A stretch of 64,000 bases of DNA, taken from the NCBI RefSeq assembly GCF_019334345.1, contig NZ_JAHWQX010000001.1:558001-622000 (forward strand), read 5' to 3'. The notes beneath the pieces were generated by a model. It worked only from the letters and a program-made list of their open reading frames with translations. It ran no database searches and had not been told where the DNA came from. Both the position numbers and the translations under genes were made by a program. Below, piece after piece: positions 46,937 to 55,506 of the stretch; position 1 is the first letter of the stretch, and each line of letters starts with the position of its first letter. This DNA comes from Neohoeflea coraliihabitans. GTDB lineage: Bacteria; Pseudomonadota; Alphaproteobacteria; Rhizobiales; Rhizobiaceae.

Positions 46937-47956
46937 ATGCGTTGGAAGAAACTTGGAATAGCCATCTCCGCGGTTGCTGTCATGGCGCTTGGATCAACGC
47001 ATGCGATCGCTCAGGAAAAAAATATTGTTCGCGTCCATGAGTACCCGGGCAGCATCATTCATATTGTCAACTGGGTGATGCGCAGCAAGGGGTTCTGCGC
47101 CGAGGAAGGGCTCGAGTGCCAACCGGTCTATCTGGCAAGCGCCATTCTGGCAATGCAGGCGGCGAAGACGGAAGGAGTGGACATTATCGTCAGCTCTTTG
47201 GACGTGATGATGCAGGCGGTGGACAAGGGCTATGAACTTGAAATTATCGGTCCGTATCTCACCAACAACGTCTATTCCCTCTCCGCGTCCAGCGAGGTGG
47301 CTGCGACGGTTGCGGACAAGTCCTACCCGGAGAATATAGAGGCGCTTGCCGGCAAGCGTATCGGTGTCGTGGCGCGCGGCGGCTCCCCCGAAATGATCGC
47401 CAGGGCCCTGTTGGCCGGGGCCGGCATGGAGCAAGACGAGGTGTTCTTCGTGGCGGTCGGCGGGCCGGCTACCGCATTTGCGGCCCTGACTGCCAAGCAG
47501 GTCGATGCAATTGTCAGTTGGGATCCGGTTCCGGCGCTCTGCGAAGCGACCAAGTCGTGCGCCGTCTTCGCTGATCTTTCAAGGGGCGAGGGTCCTTCCG
47601 ATTTGCAAGCCATGAACGGCGGCTATGTCGCTTACTATGCTCCCAGCGAGTATCTGCAGGACAACTCTGCGATCGCCGATGCCTTCATGCGCGCGCATGC
47701 GCAAGCCGTGAAGTGGCTTCAGGATCCGCAGAACCTTTCTGAAGCCAAGCAGATCGTCAACGAGCAGTTCAAACTCGGCGATGATGTCCCGGATCGCGAA
47801 GCCGTATTGGACCAGCTCGTCCAACGCACGATCGAGGGCTACGGCCACAATTTCGATCGCAAGGCTGTCGATGGATTCAACGAATTCCTGCTCTCCTACA
47901 AGCTGATCGACAAGCCGCTAGCCGTAGAGACCATAGTCTACGACAAGGCACCCTGA
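46937..47956 (+). CDS. Orphan ABC substrate-binding protein (NMT1/TauA-like)
   Basis: A 339-residue periplasmic protein with a signal peptide (MRWKKLGIAISAVAVMALGSTHAIAQE). The mature start VRVHEYPGSIIHIVNWVMRSKGFCAEEGLECQPV and the block AGKRIGVVARGGSPEMIARALL fit the NitT/TauT class. Two Cys in the first lobe (GFCAEEGLEC) and two in the second (PALCEATKSCAVF) are unusual and might form disulfides. No permease or ATPase is adjacent; the next genes are an acetoacetate-decarboxylase-like protein and an SDR. The partner transporter must be encoded elsewhere, or the protein acts otherwise. Confidence 0.82.
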   Translation: MRWKKLGIAISAVAVMALGSTHAIAQEKNIVRVHEYPGSIIHIVNWVMRSKGFCAEEGLECQPVYLASAILAMQAAKTEGVDIIVSSLDVMMQAVDKGYELEIIGPYLTNNVYSLSASSEVAATVADKSYPENIEALAGKRIGVVARGGSPEMIARALLAGAGMEQDEVFFVAVGGPATAFAALTAKQVDAIVSWDPVPALCEATKSCAVFADLSRGEGPSDLQAMNGGYVAYYAPSEYLQDNSAIADAFMRAHAQAVKWLQDPQNLSEAKQIVNEQFKLGDDVPDREAVLDQLVQRTIEGYGHNFDRKAVDGFNEFLLSYKLIDKPLAVETIVYDKAP

Positions 47957-48177
47957 TTCCCGCAGAGGGTCGTCGCAAGTAGTTTTGCAAAAGCGTCGCG
48001 GCGAGCGGCGCAAAGATGAGAGCACTGCTTCCGCGCTGGCGGGTCCGAGGCGATCTTCGGGCCCAATGGCTGCGGCAAGCGGCCGCTGCGCCGATAGCCC
48101 AGCCCGACCCGATCGATCCGTCATAAGAGAATGCAAAAGCGCAAGGCGCTGTCGCAAAATGAGCAAGGAGACTACCG

Positions 48178-48951
48178 ATGAGCAGCGAGAATTTGACAGA
48201 TCGCTTTGATATGTTTCTAGGCACTGCAGCCTATCCGGATCCGTTGAATCCCTATTCATCGAATGACTATCGCGGAATCACCGCACTGTGCCGCACCGAT
48301 GCCGATGTCGTGAAGAAGATCATTGCCACGACTCCGTTCGAATATGTCGACAATCTATTCCAAATCACGTTTGGAGATTCGAGCAACTCTGTATTTCCGC
48401 ACAGCCACCGGGTCGACATAGCCGGATACATGCATTTCCGCTTCACGATTCCGGTTCGCTACAAGGATATCGTTGGCGGCTATACATTCACATGGTTCGA
48501 GGATCACTTCGCCGCCGTGCTTGCAGGACGCGAAGTCTGGGGTTATCCGAAGAAACTGATGTCCGCCACCTATGAGGAGACGGATGACGCGGCGGTCGCG
48601 ACATGCACTGTAGGCGACGATCAGCTCATCAGGATGGCTTTCGATTTCAACAGCGAGCCGGTCGATGATCTCCCTGCGATCAAGCTCAATCCGCATCTGA
48701 TGATCCACACGGTTTCAAACCCGGAAGGTCCGGGCATCATCCAGAAACGCATCCTGACGCGTGATCCGTCTCCCGACAACAAGCCGAAACACGCCCGCAC
48801 CGGCAAAGTCCGAGTCGCACTGCGTGGCAATCGGGCCAATCCGCTCGATGCGCTGTTGCCGATGGAGGTCCTGGGCGGCGTTTACAGCCAGGGCATGCAC
48901 GTCAGCAGTGAAGAGAACGGCTGGGCCAAGATCATAGATCAGCTCAAGTAA
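48178..48951 (+). CDS. Acetoacetate decarboxylase family protein
   Basis: A 257-residue ADC-fold protein. Residues 118-128 read REVWGYPKKLM; Lys125-Lys126 correspond to the Schiff-base Lys and its neighbour in acetoacetate decarboxylase, so Schiff-base chemistry is possible. Family members include decarboxylases and aldolase-dehydratases, so acetone formation is not assured. AAGGAG precedes the ATG at 6-7 bases. It lies between the orphan binding protein and an SDR, suggesting catabolism of a beta-keto acid or similar compound. Confidence 0.82.
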   Translation: MSSENLTDRFDMFLGTAAYPDPLNPYSSNDYRGITALCRTDADVVKKIIATTPFEYVDNLFQITFGDSSNSVFPHSHRVDIAGYMHFRFTIPVRYKDIVGGYTFTWFEDHFAAVLAGREVWGYPKKLMSATYEETDDAAVATCTVGDDQLIRMAFDFNSEPVDDLPAIKLNPHLMIHTVSNPEGPGIIQKRILTRDPSPDNKPKHARTGKVRVALRGNRANPLDALLPMEVLGGVYSQGMHVSSEENGWAKIIDQLK

Positions 48952-48995
48952 ACGCGCCCGGCGTCGCACCGGCATGTGTCGCACGTATTCGCGCC

Positions 48996-49043
48996 GTCTG
49001 GCTTGACGCCCGTCTGGCTTCGCACGTGTCTGGCTTGGCACTC
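48996..49043 (+). repeat. Three tandem 16-bp direct repeats
   Basis: GTCTGGCTT occurs at 48996, 49012 and 49028, exactly 16 bases apart; the 7 bases between copies vary (GACGCCC, CGCACGT, GGCACTC). The array lies between the acetoacetate-decarboxylase-like gene and the SDR start at 49094. It could be a regulator-binding array or a simple slippage product. Confidence 0.6.
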
Positions 49044-49093
49044 GGGCGCCGGCATTCCTTGTCCTTGGTGGACACATATCTCAGGAGAACGCG

Positions 49094-49897
49094 ATGAAAA
49101 GGTTCGACGGACAGGTGGCTGTGATCACCGGTGGCGCTTCCGGTATCGGCCTGGCCATAGCCGAGGCGCTGGCCACGGAAGGCGCGTCGGTCGCCCTTCT
49201 CGATGTCAACGCGGCATCGATTGCCGATGCGCTGGCCACACTCTCGCTGCCCGAAGGGCGCGCCCGCGGATATACTGTTGACGTCACTCGCGAAGAGGAG
49301 GTGGCTGATGCATTCGCCAGGATCGACGCGGAGTTCGGCCGCCTCGATGTTCTGGTCAGCGCGGCCGGGATCATCGGGCGCGGCTCGCTCGAGGAGACCG
49401 AAAGCAGCCAGTGGAAGCGCGTCCTCGACGTCGACCTCAGCGGGATCTACATGGCTTCGCGCGCCGCACTCCCGGCGCTCAAGCGCGCCGGCGGGGCAAT
49501 CGTCAACATCGCTTCGATCGCCGGCATTCGGGCTGTCTCGCCACAAGTGAACGTCGCATATGCCGCCGCGAAGGGTGGCGTCATCAGCCTGACCGAGCAG
49601 ATGGCCGCCGAGCTCGCTGCGCATGGCATCCGTGTCAATGCGGTCTCGCCCGGCTTTGTCGAGACCCCGATGAGCAGTGAGCAGCGTTCGATCGGTGCCC
49701 ATCATGGCTGGACGCGGCGCATACCGTTGCGTCGTTATGCGCAACCCTCGGAAATCGCCGAGGTCTGTCTGTTCCTCGCCTCCTCGCAGGCGAGCTACGT
49801 CACCGGCACCAACCTCGTTGTCGACGGCGGCCTGACGGTTGTGCTGACGTCCGACACGATCCCTGCACCGGCTGGTGATGCTGAACCTTCAAAGTGA
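49094..49897 (+). CDS. SDR family oxidoreductase (classical)
   Basis: A 267-residue classical short-chain dehydrogenase with [10 protein letters not shown] (residues 12-21), the structural SAAG motif, catalytic Ser in NIASIAGI, YAAAKGG supplying Tyr and Lys, and the C-terminal ASYVTGTNLVVDGG. Asp in LLDVN after strand beta-2 favours NAD. AGGAG precedes the ATG. Third gene of the binding protein-decarboxylase-SDR set; about 140 bases separate it from the decarboxylase gene. Confidence 0.88.
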   Translation: MKRFDGQVAVITGGASGIGLAIAEALATEGASVALLDVNAASIADALATLSLPEGRARGYTVDVTREEEVADAFARIDAEFGRLDVLVSAAGIIGRGSLEETESSQWKRVLDVDLSGIYMASRAALPALKRAGGAIVNIASIAGIRAVSPQVNVAYAAAKGGVISLTEQMAAELAAHGIRVNAVSPGFVETPMSSEQRSIGAHHGWTRRIPLRRYAQPSEIAEVCLFLASSQASYVTGTNLVVDGGLTVVLTSDTIPAPAGDAEPSK

Positions 49898-50289
49898 CCG
49901 TATGACATGAGGATATGCCGCCAACGGCGCCGCTGCCGGTCCATTGCAACGCCGCGGCCCACGCGAATAACTGCGGAGAGCGTGGTCGCTGAAAGCCGCT
50001 AGCCCCACGCACCCGCCTCAAAGCGCCGCCATACTTCGCGCCTGACTTCTGCAGGTCGTTTATCTCCAGATTAATCGCCAAGCCGGCAAAGGCCAGGGTT
50101 TCCTCAAGGCGCGGCTTGCCCGCCATACGCAGTTGCGATCTTCGCAGTTGAGGAGAATTCTCCCGGTGCTTGCCGGGCTGCGCGTACCTGCCCCACTTGG
50201 CCCTGGCATCCCCTCACCAAACCGCGTGCCTTATTCTTGTGCAGTGCAAGAAATTTAGGCGAAAAAGCACACCCCGCCGCATGAATAGG

Positions 50290-50319
50290 AGGCATCGAGC
50301 GGCGTCGCCGGCGATGCCT
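50290..50319. promoter_or_regulatory. Compound inverted repeat upstream of urtA
   Basis: AGGCATCG (50290-50297) pairs with CGATGCCT (50312-50319), and inside it GGCG-T-CGCC forms a second perfect stem. No T-run follows. Possible protein-binding site, looping element or remnant of a terminator. Confidence 0.45.
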
Positions 50320-50394
50320 GCCGGGTGCGGCAGGAAAAGTTAACGCTTTGACAACAAAGGAGTCTTGCGGCGCGAAACCGCAGAAGGGTTCATC

Positions 50395-50410
50395 TGGCAC
50401 GATTTGTGCA
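50395..50410 (+). promoter_or_regulatory. Sigma-54 promoter of the urt operon
   Basis: TGGCACGATTTGTGCA matches the RpoN consensus TGGCACG-N4-TTGCA with one mismatch (GTGC for TTGC). The essential GG (50396-50397) and GC (50408-50409) are separated by exactly 10 bases. A start near 50421 would give a leader of about 33 bases with the ribosome site GAGGGAA. It implies nitrogen control, presumably via NtrC, of urea uptake. Confidence 0.75.
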
Positions 50411-50453
50411 GTGCAAGGTCGGTGCAACTGACTTTCAGAGGGAACACAATTCA

Positions 50454-51785
50454 ATGAACCATATTGCCCGCACATTCGGCTTCATCGCGCTCGGTGCAGC
50501 GCTGACCGCAACCTCAGCCATGACCCCTGCCAGCGCGCAGGAAGACACCATCAAGGTCGGCATTCTTCATTCGCTCTCCGGCACAATGGCGATCTCCGAG
50601 ACGACGCTGAAAGATGCCATGCTGATGCTCATCGAAGCGCAGAACGAAAAGGGCGGCCTGCTCGGAAAGAAACTCGAGGCCGTCGTCGTCGATCCGGCCT
50701 CCGACTGGCCGCTCTTCGCCGAGAAGGCGCGTCAGCTCATCGAGCAGGACGAGGTCGCCGCGGTGTTCGGCTGCTGGACGTCGGTGTCGCGCAAATCGGT
50801 GCTGCCGGTCTTCAGCGAGTTGAACAGCATCCTCTTCTACCCCGTCCAGTACGAGGGCGAGGAAAGCGAGAGGAATGTCTTTTACACGGGCGCCGCTCCG
50901 AACCAGCAGGCCATTCCTGCGGTCGACTATCTGATGAACGAGGAAGGCGTCGAGCGCTGGGTGCTGGAGGGGACCGACTACGTCTATCCGCGCACCACCA
51001 ACAAGATTCTCGAGCAGTATCTCCTCGACAAGGGTGTCGCCGCCGAGGACATCATCGTCAACTACACGCCGTTCGGTTTTTCCGACTGGCAGACGGAAGT
51101 GGCGCGCATCAAGGAGTTCGGGTCGGCCGGCAAGAAGACCGCGGTGGTCTCCACCGTCAACGGCGATGCCAATGTGCCGTTCTACAAGGAACTGGCCAAC
51201 CAGGGCATCAAGGCCGAGGATATTCCCGTGGTCGCCTTCTCCGTCGGGGAAGAGGAACTGGCGGGCATCGACACGGGGCCGCTGGTCGGACATCTGGCGG
51301 CGTGGAATTACTTCCAGAGCGTCGAAACCGAGGCGAATGCCAGCTTCATCGAGGAGTGGCATGCCTTCACCGGGGACGAGGCACGGGTCACCAACGATCC
51401 GATGGAAGCGCACTACATCGGCTTCAACATGTGGATCAAGGCGGCGGAAGCGGCCGGCACGACCGATCCGGATGCGGTGATCGCAGCGCTTCCGGGCATC
51501 GAAGTGCCAAACCTGACGGGCGGCATCTCGAAGATGCTTCCGAACCACCACATCACCAAGCCGGTGCTGATCGGCGAGATTCAGGAAGATGGCCAGTTCG
51601 AAGTGGTCTCCGAGACCGACGATCTGGTTCCGGGCGACGCCTGGTCTGACTTCTTGCCGGAAAGCAAGAAATTGAAGTCCGACTGGGTCGACCTGAAATG
51701 CGGCAACTACGACACCGAAGCGGAAAAATGCATTGCCGAAACCGCCATGGCCGAGCCGGCCACTGAAGCGGCCAAGTCCAACTAG
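50454..51785 (+). CDS. urtA: Urea ABC transporter substrate-binding protein UrtA
   Basis: A 443-residue periplasmic binding protein of the FmdD/AmiC class with a signal peptide (hydrophobic core, cleavage near PASAQED). The UrtA signatures KVGILHSLSGTMAISE, VFGCWTSVSRKSVLPVFSE and LFYPVQYEGEESERNVFYTGAAPNQQ are all present. ATG 50454 follows GAGGGAA at 10 bases and removes non-conserved upstream residues. First gene of urtABCDE, driven by the sigma-54 promoter; a strong stem-loop follows the stop. Confidence 0.95.
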   Translation: MNHIARTFGFIALGAALTATSAMTPASAQEDTIKVGILHSLSGTMAISETTLKDAMLMLIEAQNEKGGLLGKKLEAVVVDPASDWPLFAEKARQLIEQDEVAAVFGCWTSVSRKSVLPVFSELNSILFYPVQYEGEESERNVFYTGAAPNQQAIPAVDYLMNEEGVERWVLEGTDYVYPRTTNKILEQYLLDKGVAAEDIIVNYTPFGFSDWQTEVARIKEFGSAGKKTAVVSTVNGDANVPFYKELANQGIKAEDIPVVAFSVGEEELAGIDTGPLVGHLAAWNYFQSVETEANASFIEEWHAFTGDEARVTNDPMEAHYIGFNMWIKAAEAAGTTDPDAVIAALPGIEVPNLTGGISKMLPNHHITKPVLIGEIQEDGQFEVVSETDDLVPGDAWSDFLPESKKLKSDWVDLKCGNYDTEAEKCIAETAMAEPATEAAKSN

Positions 51786-51797
51786 GACCCTCCGCCA

Positions 51798-51826
51798 CCT
51801 CCGGACCCCTCCGCCGGGTCCGGAGG
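51798..51826 (+). promoter_or_regulatory. Stem-loop between urtA and urtB
   Basis: CCTCCGGACCC (51798-51808) pairs perfectly with GGGTCCGGAGG (51816-51826) over 11 bp with a 7-base loop. Only a short pyrimidine tract (CTCTTCC) follows. It probably attenuates or stabilises the message so that UrtA is made in excess over the membrane subunits. Confidence 0.6.
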
Positions 51827-51859
51827 CTCTTCCCCGGCCTCTTTCCCCGGCTTCTCCGC

Positions 51860-53506
51860 ATGAACGTGATCAAACGCATGACAGTCACAAGATCGATCGC
51901 CGCGCTTTTCGCCGTGCTCGCCGTCCTGCTCAGTCCATCGATGGCGACCGCCCAGGACAGCGATGTGGCGCTGCGCCAGGCCATTGCCGGTCTCGGCGCC
52001 GAAAAGGGCTACGCCCGCCTCAGGGAGGCGATCAATGTGGTGGCGCAGACCGGTGACCCGCGTGCGGCGCGCGTGCTCGGCGCTCTGACAGAAGGGGATG
52101 TCTACCGCCGGGCGGACGACGGCGCGGTTGTCATCGTCAGCGGCCGCGGCCAGCAGCTGACCCTGCACGATCCGGTCACCGGCGAGGCCATCGGCACGGC
52201 GCCGAAGTCGGCCCTCGACAAGGTGCGCGTCAACAACTCCGTGCGCCGCTCCGTCCGGGCAGCACTGGGCGGACTGACACTGGCGGCCGGCGATCCCGAC
52301 ATTCGGATGACGGCGGCGCGCACTCTTATCGCCACCCCGGACCCCGACAGCCTGGCGGCGATTGAAAAAGCAATCTCCGACGAGGAGGACGATGCGGTCC
52401 GCGACGCCCTCGAGAATGCCCGGGCCGGCGCGATCCTGTTTTCCGGCGCCGACCCCGAAACCAGGATCGCCGCCATCGAGACGATCCGCAACATGGGCGG
52501 CCAGCAGGCGCTCAGTCTTCTCGCCCGTATGCCGGCAAGCCCCGACCAAGGCGTCCTGCAGGCCGCCGAGGACGCCGCGGCATCGGTGCAAAAGCGCCTG
52601 CAATACTGGGGGCTGGGACAGAATATCTGGTACGGTGTGTCGCTCGGCTCTGTCCTCTTGCTTGCTGCGATCGGCCTGGCGATCACCTTCGGCGTCATGG
52701 GCGTCATCAACATGGCGCATGGCGAGATGGTCATGCTGGGCGCCTACACCACCTTCACCGTCCAGGAGGTGATGCGCACGAGTTTCCCGGGTCTGCTCGA
52801 CTGGTCACTGCCGATCGCCCTGCCGCTGGCGTTTCTGGTCGCCGGTTCCGTCGGCTTTGCACTCGAACGCGGCGTCATCCGCTTTCTCTACGGCCGGCCG
52901 CTCGAAACGCTGCTCGCCACCTGGGGTGTCAGTCTCGTTCTGCAGCAATCGGTCCGCACCCTGTTCGGCCCCAGCAACCGTGAGGTGTCGAACCCGTCCT
53001 TCATGAGCGGCGCCTTTCAGCTTGGCGAGATTTCGGTCACCTGGAACCGCCTGTACATCGTCGTGTTCGCCCTCGTCGTCTTCGCCGTGCTTTTGTATGC
53101 GATCAACCGAACCTCGCTTGGCCTGCGCATGCGCGCCGTCACCCAGAACCGCCGCATGGCAGCGGCGATGGGCATTCGCACGCCCTGGGTCGATGCGCTG
53201 ACCTTCGCGCTGGGATCCGGCATTGCCGGCATTGCCGGCGTCGCGCTGAGCCAGATCGACAATGTCTCTCCCAATCTTGGCCAGGGCTACATCATCGACA
53301 GTTTCATGGTGGTGGTGTTTGGCGGTGTCGGAAACCTGTGGGGGACACTAATCGCGGCTCTCAGCCTCGGCGTCGCGAACAAGTTTCTCGAACCCTTCGC
53401 CGGCGCCGTATTGGGCAAGATCCTTGTCCTGGTGTTCATCATCCTGTTCATCCAGCGGCGGCCGCGCGGGCTGTTCGCGCTCAAGGGCCGGGCGGTGGAC
53501 GCATGA
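51860..53506 (+). CDS. urtB: Urea ABC transporter permease UrtB
   Basis: A 548-residue LivH-type permease with the long extra N-terminal region characteristic of UrtB: a signal-like segment (residues 10-32) and about 200 residues with HEAT-like helices, followed by eight or so membrane helices. GVMGVINMAHGEMVMLGAYTTF is the conserved branched-chain/urea permease motif and GFALERGVIRFLYGRPLETLLATWG the second. The stop overlaps the urtC start (ATGA). Confidence 0.94.
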   Translation: MNVIKRMTVTRSIAALFAVLAVLLSPSMATAQDSDVALRQAIAGLGAEKGYARLREAINVVAQTGDPRAARVLGALTEGDVYRRADDGAVVIVSGRGQQLTLHDPVTGEAIGTAPKSALDKVRVNNSVRRSVRAALGGLTLAAGDPDIRMTAARTLIATPDPDSLAAIEKAISDEEDDAVRDALENARAGAILFSGADPETRIAAIETIRNMGGQQALSLLARMPASPDQGVLQAAEDAAASVQKRLQYWGLGQNIWYGVSLGSVLLLAAIGLAITFGVMGVINMAHGEMVMLGAYTTFTVQEVMRTSFPGLLDWSLPIALPLAFLVAGSVGFALERGVIRFLYGRPLETLLATWGVSLVLQQSVRTLFGPSNREVSNPSFMSGAFQLGEISVTWNRLYIVVFALVVFAVLLYAINRTSLGLRMRAVTQNRRMAAAMGIRTPWVDALTFALGSGIAGIAGVALSQIDNVSPNLGQGYIIDSFMVVVFGGVGNLWGTLIAALSLGVANKFLEPFAGAVLGKILVLVFIILFIQRRPRGLFALKGRAVDA

Positions 53507-54675
53507 TCACCGGATATTTCCTGCGCCAGGGCCTGAACCGCTGGATCATCGCCAGTCTCGTCGTCATCCTTGCCATCGGCATTCTGGTTCCGGCGGCCAA
53601 CCTTCTGCTGCCGGCTGGCCATCCGCTGCATGTCCCGAGCTATATCGTGGCGCTGTTCGGCAAGTATCTTTGCTATGCGCTCCTGGCCCTTTCGCTCGAT
53701 CTGGTGTGGGGCTATGTCGGCATCCTGTCGCTCGGCCACGGGGCGTTCTTCGCGCTTGGTGGCTATGCCATGGGCATGTATCTGATGCGGCAGATCGGCA
53801 CCCGCGGCGTCTACGGAGACCCGACCCTTCCCGATTTCATGGTGTTTCTCAACTGGAAGGAACTGCCCTGGTTCTGGTCGGGCTTCGACCAGTTCTGGTT
53901 TGCCGCAATCATGGTCATGCTGGCCCCGGGCCTCCTGGCTTTCGTCTTCGGGTGGTTCGCCTTCCGAAGCCGCGTCACCGGCGTCTACCTGTCGATCATC
54001 ACACAGGCGATGACCTATGCGCTGATGCTGGCCTTCTTCCGCAATGACATGGGCTTTGGCGGCAACAACGGCCTGACCGACTTCAAGGACATCCTCGGCT
54101 ACTCGATCCAGTCCGACCAGACGCGGGCCGCGCTGTTCCTGTCCTCCGCCGTGGCGCTGGCACTTGGCGTGCTGCTGGTCGGCGCGCTCGGCGCCAGCCG
54201 CTACGGCAAGCTGATGGTTGCCGTTCGCGATGCCGAGGATCGAACCCGCTTCCTCGGCTACCGGCCGGAATTCGTCAAGCTGTTCGCCTTTACCGCATCG
54301 GCTGTCATGGCCGGCATCGCCGGCGCCCTGTATGTGCCGCAGGTCGGCATCATCAACCCCGGCGAGTTCGCGCCGGCCAATTCCATCGAGATCGTCATCT
54401 GGACCGCCGTCGGTGGACGCGGCACGATCATCGGCCCGATCATCGGCGCCATCCTGGTCAATGCCGGCAAGAGCGCCTTCACCGGGCTGTTTCCCGAATA
54501 CTGGCTGTTTGCGCTTGGCGCCCTGTTCATCGCCGTGACGCTGTTCCTGCCCAAAGGCATCGTCGGCACGGCCATGCATGGCTGGGACGCCCTGCAGCGC
54601 CTGCGGGCGGCAAGACGCCACGAGGAAGGCCGCCATGATGGCCCAGCCGCATCCCAACCGGAGGCCGCCGAATGA
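53503..54675 (+). CDS. urtC: Urea ABC transporter permease UrtC
   Basis: A 390-residue LivM-type permease. LDLVWGYVGILSLGHGAFFALGGYAMGMYLMRQ is the UrtC core motif and FGGNNGLTDFKDILG is a conserved loop. ATG 53503 sits in an ATGA overlap with urtB; the frame is open upstream only within urtB. Its TGA overlaps urtD likewise. Confidence 0.95.
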   Translation: MITGYFLRQGLNRWIIASLVVILAIGILVPAANLLLPAGHPLHVPSYIVALFGKYLCYALLALSLDLVWGYVGILSLGHGAFFALGGYAMGMYLMRQIGTRGVYGDPTLPDFMVFLNWKELPWFWSGFDQFWFAAIMVMLAPGLLAFVFGWFAFRSRVTGVYLSIITQAMTYALMLAFFRNDMGFGGNNGLTDFKDILGYSIQSDQTRAALFLSSAVALALGVLLVGALGASRYGKLMVAVRDAEDRTRFLGYRPEFVKLFAFTASAVMAGIAGALYVPQVGIINPGEFAPANSIEIVIWTAVGGRGTIIGPIIGAILVNAGKSAFTGLFPEYWLFALGALFIAVTLFLPKGIVGTAMHGWDALQRLRAARRHEEGRHDGPAASQPEAAE

Positions 54676-55505
54676 GCGAGACCGCATTGGCCCTGGCCGA
54701 ACCCGATGAGCCCGACGTGATGACCGGAGCCGAGGTCGCGGCTTCTGGCAAACCGGCCGGCCACCGCGAAGACACGATCCTCTATCTCGACGGTGTCTCG
54801 GTGTCCTTCGACGGTTTCAAGGCGATCAACAATCTGTCGTTCCTGTTGCGCGAAGGCGAGATGCGAGCCGTCATCGGTCCGAACGGCGCCGGCAAAACCA
54901 CGATGATGGACATCATCACCGGCAAGACAAGACCGGACGAAGGCGAGGTCTTCTTTAACGGAAACGTCGACCTCACCCGCCACGACGAACCGGCCATCGC
55001 CACCATGGGCATCGGTCGCAAGTTCCAGAAGCCGACGGTGTTCGAGGGGCATACCGTCGACGACAATCTCGCCCTGGCGCTCTCTGGCGTGCGGTCGATC
55101 TTCGCATCCCTCGCGCATCGCCGGACGATCGAGGAAGAGCGGCGAATCGTCGAAATACTCGAGACGACGCGGCTTTCGCATCTGCGTCACACCAGCGCCG
55201 CCAGCCTGTCGCACGGCCAGAAACAATGGCTGGAGATCGGCATGCTGCTGGCGCAGTCGCCGAAGGTGTTGCTCGTCGATGAACCGGTCGCAGGCATGAC
55301 CGATGCGGAAACCGCGGAGACGGCCCGGCTGTTGCGCGACATCGCCCGGAGCCATTCGGTGGTGGTCGTCGAACATGACATGGGGTTCGTGCGCGATCTC
55401 GGCGTCAAGGTCACCTGCCTGCACGAGGGATCCGTATTGTCGGAAGGAACGATCGATCACGTTTCCGCCGATCCGAAGGTTATCGAAGTCTATCTGGGGC
55501 GCTGA
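54672..55505 (+). CDS. urtD: Urea ABC transporter ATP-binding protein UrtD
   Basis: A 277-residue LivG-type ATPase with an acidic N-terminal extension of about 35 residues. Walker A GPNGAGKTT, the urea-type IGRKFQKPTVFEGHTVDDNLALAL Q-loop region, signature LSHGQKQWLEIGM, Walker B VLLVDEPVAGM and the switch His in VVEHDMGFV are present. LSHGQKQWLEIGM is diagnostic for UrtD. Confidence 0.95.
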   Translation: MSETALALAEPDEPDVMTGAEVAASGKPAGHREDTILYLDGVSVSFDGFKAINNLSFLLREGEMRAVIGPNGAGKTTMMDIITGKTRPDEGEVFFNGNVDLTRHDEPAIATMGIGRKFQKPTVFEGHTVDDNLALALSGVRSIFASLAHRRTIEEERRIVEILETTRLSHLRHTSAASLSHGQKQWLEIGMLLAQSPKVLLVDEPVAGMTDAETAETARLLRDIARSHSVVVVEHDMGFVRDLGVKVTCLHEGSVLSEGTIDHVSADPKVIEVYLGR

Positions 55506-55506
55506 C

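Larger units (their letters stand above)
50237..50417 (+). repeat. Pair of identical 14-mers upstream of urtA
   Basis: TTGTGCAGTGCAAG occurs at 50237-50250 and again at 50404-50417, 167 bases apart in the same orientation. The second copy overlaps the -12 element of the sigma-54 promoter; the first is at a distance typical for an upstream activator site. The arms CTTG/CAAG of the first copy make it partly dyadic. Confidence 0.6.
49898..50453. other. Long regulatory gap upstream of urtA
   Basis: A 556-base region with no convincing gene; minus-strand frames here show no family or ribosome site. It holds a 12-base palindrome GGAGAATTCTCC (50152-50163), a duplicated 14-mer, a compound hairpin and a sigma-54 promoter, each listed separately where useful. 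It is the likely control region of the urt-ure block. Confidence 0.6.

Noticed and set aside
47986-48141. TGCAAAAGCG found twice between the orphan binding protein and the ADC-like gene
   Set aside because: Ten-base match with no symmetry or positional logic; could be chance.
49800-50126. A 108-codon minus-strand frame reaching into the SDR gene
   Set aside because: Overlaps the conserved 3' end of the SDR and shows no family similarity or ribosome site.
50404-50430. NtrC site TGCA-N-TGCA near the urt promoter
   Set aside because: The spacings between TGCA elements (7 or 12 bases) do not match NtrC sites (9-10), and they overlap the promoter itself.
53287-54687. Long minus-strand frames opposite urtB and urtC
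   Set aside because: Repetitive Gly/Asp/His/Gln composition typical of antisense GC-rich frames; the plus strand is certain.
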